This document shows positions 63,626 through 64,000 of a stretch of DNA of 64,000 nucleotides, piece after piece. This DNA comes from Rahnella variigena (lineage in GTDB: Bacteria > Pseudomonadota > Gammaproteobacteria > Enterobacterales > Enterobacteriaceae): positions 744,001 to 808,000 of the forward strand of contig NZ_NSDJ01000001.1 in the NCBI RefSeq assembly GCF_003610915.1. Reading direction: 5' to 3'. The notes beneath the pieces were generated by a model, which worked only from the letters and a program-made list of their open reading frames with translations, was not told the DNA's origin and made no database searches. Each line of letters begins with the position of its first letter. Positions within the stretch are counted from its first letter, which is position 1. Both the position numbers and the translations under genes were made by a program.

Positions 63626-64000
63626 TTATTGGCGACCTGAGTGGCCAAAGCCCCCTTCGCCGCGTTCACTGGCGTTAAAATCTTCCACCAGATTGAATTC
63701 TGCCTGAACCACAGGGACAAATACCATCTGAGCAATGCGCTCGCCCGGTTCAATAATAAATGTGGTCTGACCGCGGTTCCATACAGACACCATCAGCTGG
63801 CCCTGATAATCAGAGTCGATAAGACCGACCAGATTGCCCAGCACGACGCCGTGTTTATGGCCCAGGCCGGAGCGCGGCAAAATCACCGCCGCCAGATTAG
63901 CATCACCAATATGGATAGCCAGACCAGTTGGCAGCAGCGTAGTTTCACCCGGTTTCAGTTCTACAGACGCGTCCAGACAGGCGCGTAAATCCAGACCCGC
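63626..64000 (-). CDS. dut: Deoxyuridine 5'-triphosphate nucleotidohydrolase, 3' part
   Basis: Hydrolyses dUTP to dUMP, keeping uracil out of DNA and supplying thymidylate synthesis. Only the last 124 codons lie in the window; about 27 are beyond the right edge. dUTPase motifs are visible: the end of motif I (AGLDLRA), motif [13 protein letters not shown], motif [16 protein letters not shown], motif [18 protein letters not shown] and the C-terminal P-loop-like motif [11 protein letters not shown]. Order dut then slmA is the E. coli order. Confidence 0.97.
   Translation of the reverse strand, partial: AGLDLRACLDASVELKPGETTLLPTGLAIHIGDANLAAVILPRSGLGHKHGVVLGNLVGLIDSDYQGQLMVSVWNRGQTTFIIEPGERIAQMVFVPVVQAEFNLVEDFNASERGEGGFGHSGRQ

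Overview
The window is a chromosomal segment of a gamma-proteobacterium of the order Enterobacterales. Nearly every gene has a close Escherichia coli counterpart of equal or near-equal length. The 16S rRNA, read by eye, looks most like the Rahnella/Ewingella/Serratia group (Yersiniaceae); the genus is a guess from memory, not a search result. There is no phage, insertion sequence or CRISPR array.

Layout. 1-1080: 5' end of mnmG and the replication origin oriC. 1094-5088: mioC, asnC, viaA and ravA, leftward, with asnA missing. 5361-7229: potassium transporter kup. 7338-13277: the complete ribose operon rbsDACBKR behind two RbsR-type operators. 13260-13949: regulator yieP. 14087-19660: a full rRNA operon (P1, P2, 16S, tRNA-Glu, 23S, 5S, terminator). 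19704-29909: mobBA, yihD, srkA-dsbA, polA, Spot 42 RNA, engB, a CsrC-like RNA, yihI, an unnamed 58-residue membrane protein and hemN. 29987-34432: the nitrogen block glnA-glnL-glnG with a sigma-54 promoter and two upstream NtrC sites. 34591-39468: typA, yihX, yihY, dtd, fabY. 39538-54306: yicH, xanP, gltS, an orphan PTS permease, recG, trmH, spoT, rpoZ, gmk, ligB, yicG. 54581-56686: a TetR regulator and an extra FabF-type ketoacyl synthase. 56776-64000: a broken dinD, yicC, rph, pyrE, a two-gene membrane pair (DUF2157/DUF4401 and GDYXXLXY), slmA and the start-less dut.

How the genes fit together. Most of the segment is housekeeping: origin firing and replication (oriC, polA, recG, dut, slmA), translation and ribosome assembly (rrn, typA, engB, yihI, dtd, trmH), nitrogen control (glnALG), stringent response (spoT, rpoZ) and envelope folding (srkA-dsbA with a CpxR box). 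Compared with E. coli, blocks that are far apart there are joined here: the rbs-yieP neighbours of rrnC meet the mobBA neighbours of rrnA across one rRNA operon, and the dtd-fabY block abuts the yicH-pyrE-dut block.

The accessory or less understood parts are: the tetR-fabF pair with two matching 24-bp inverted repeats; the DUF2157/DUF4401 plus GDYXXLXY pair directly downstream of pyrE; the lone cellobiose-type PTS EIIC with a LacI-family operator; the decaying dinD; and the small membrane protein between yihI and hemN. No strong candidate for a wholly new system was seen; the first two are the best leads.
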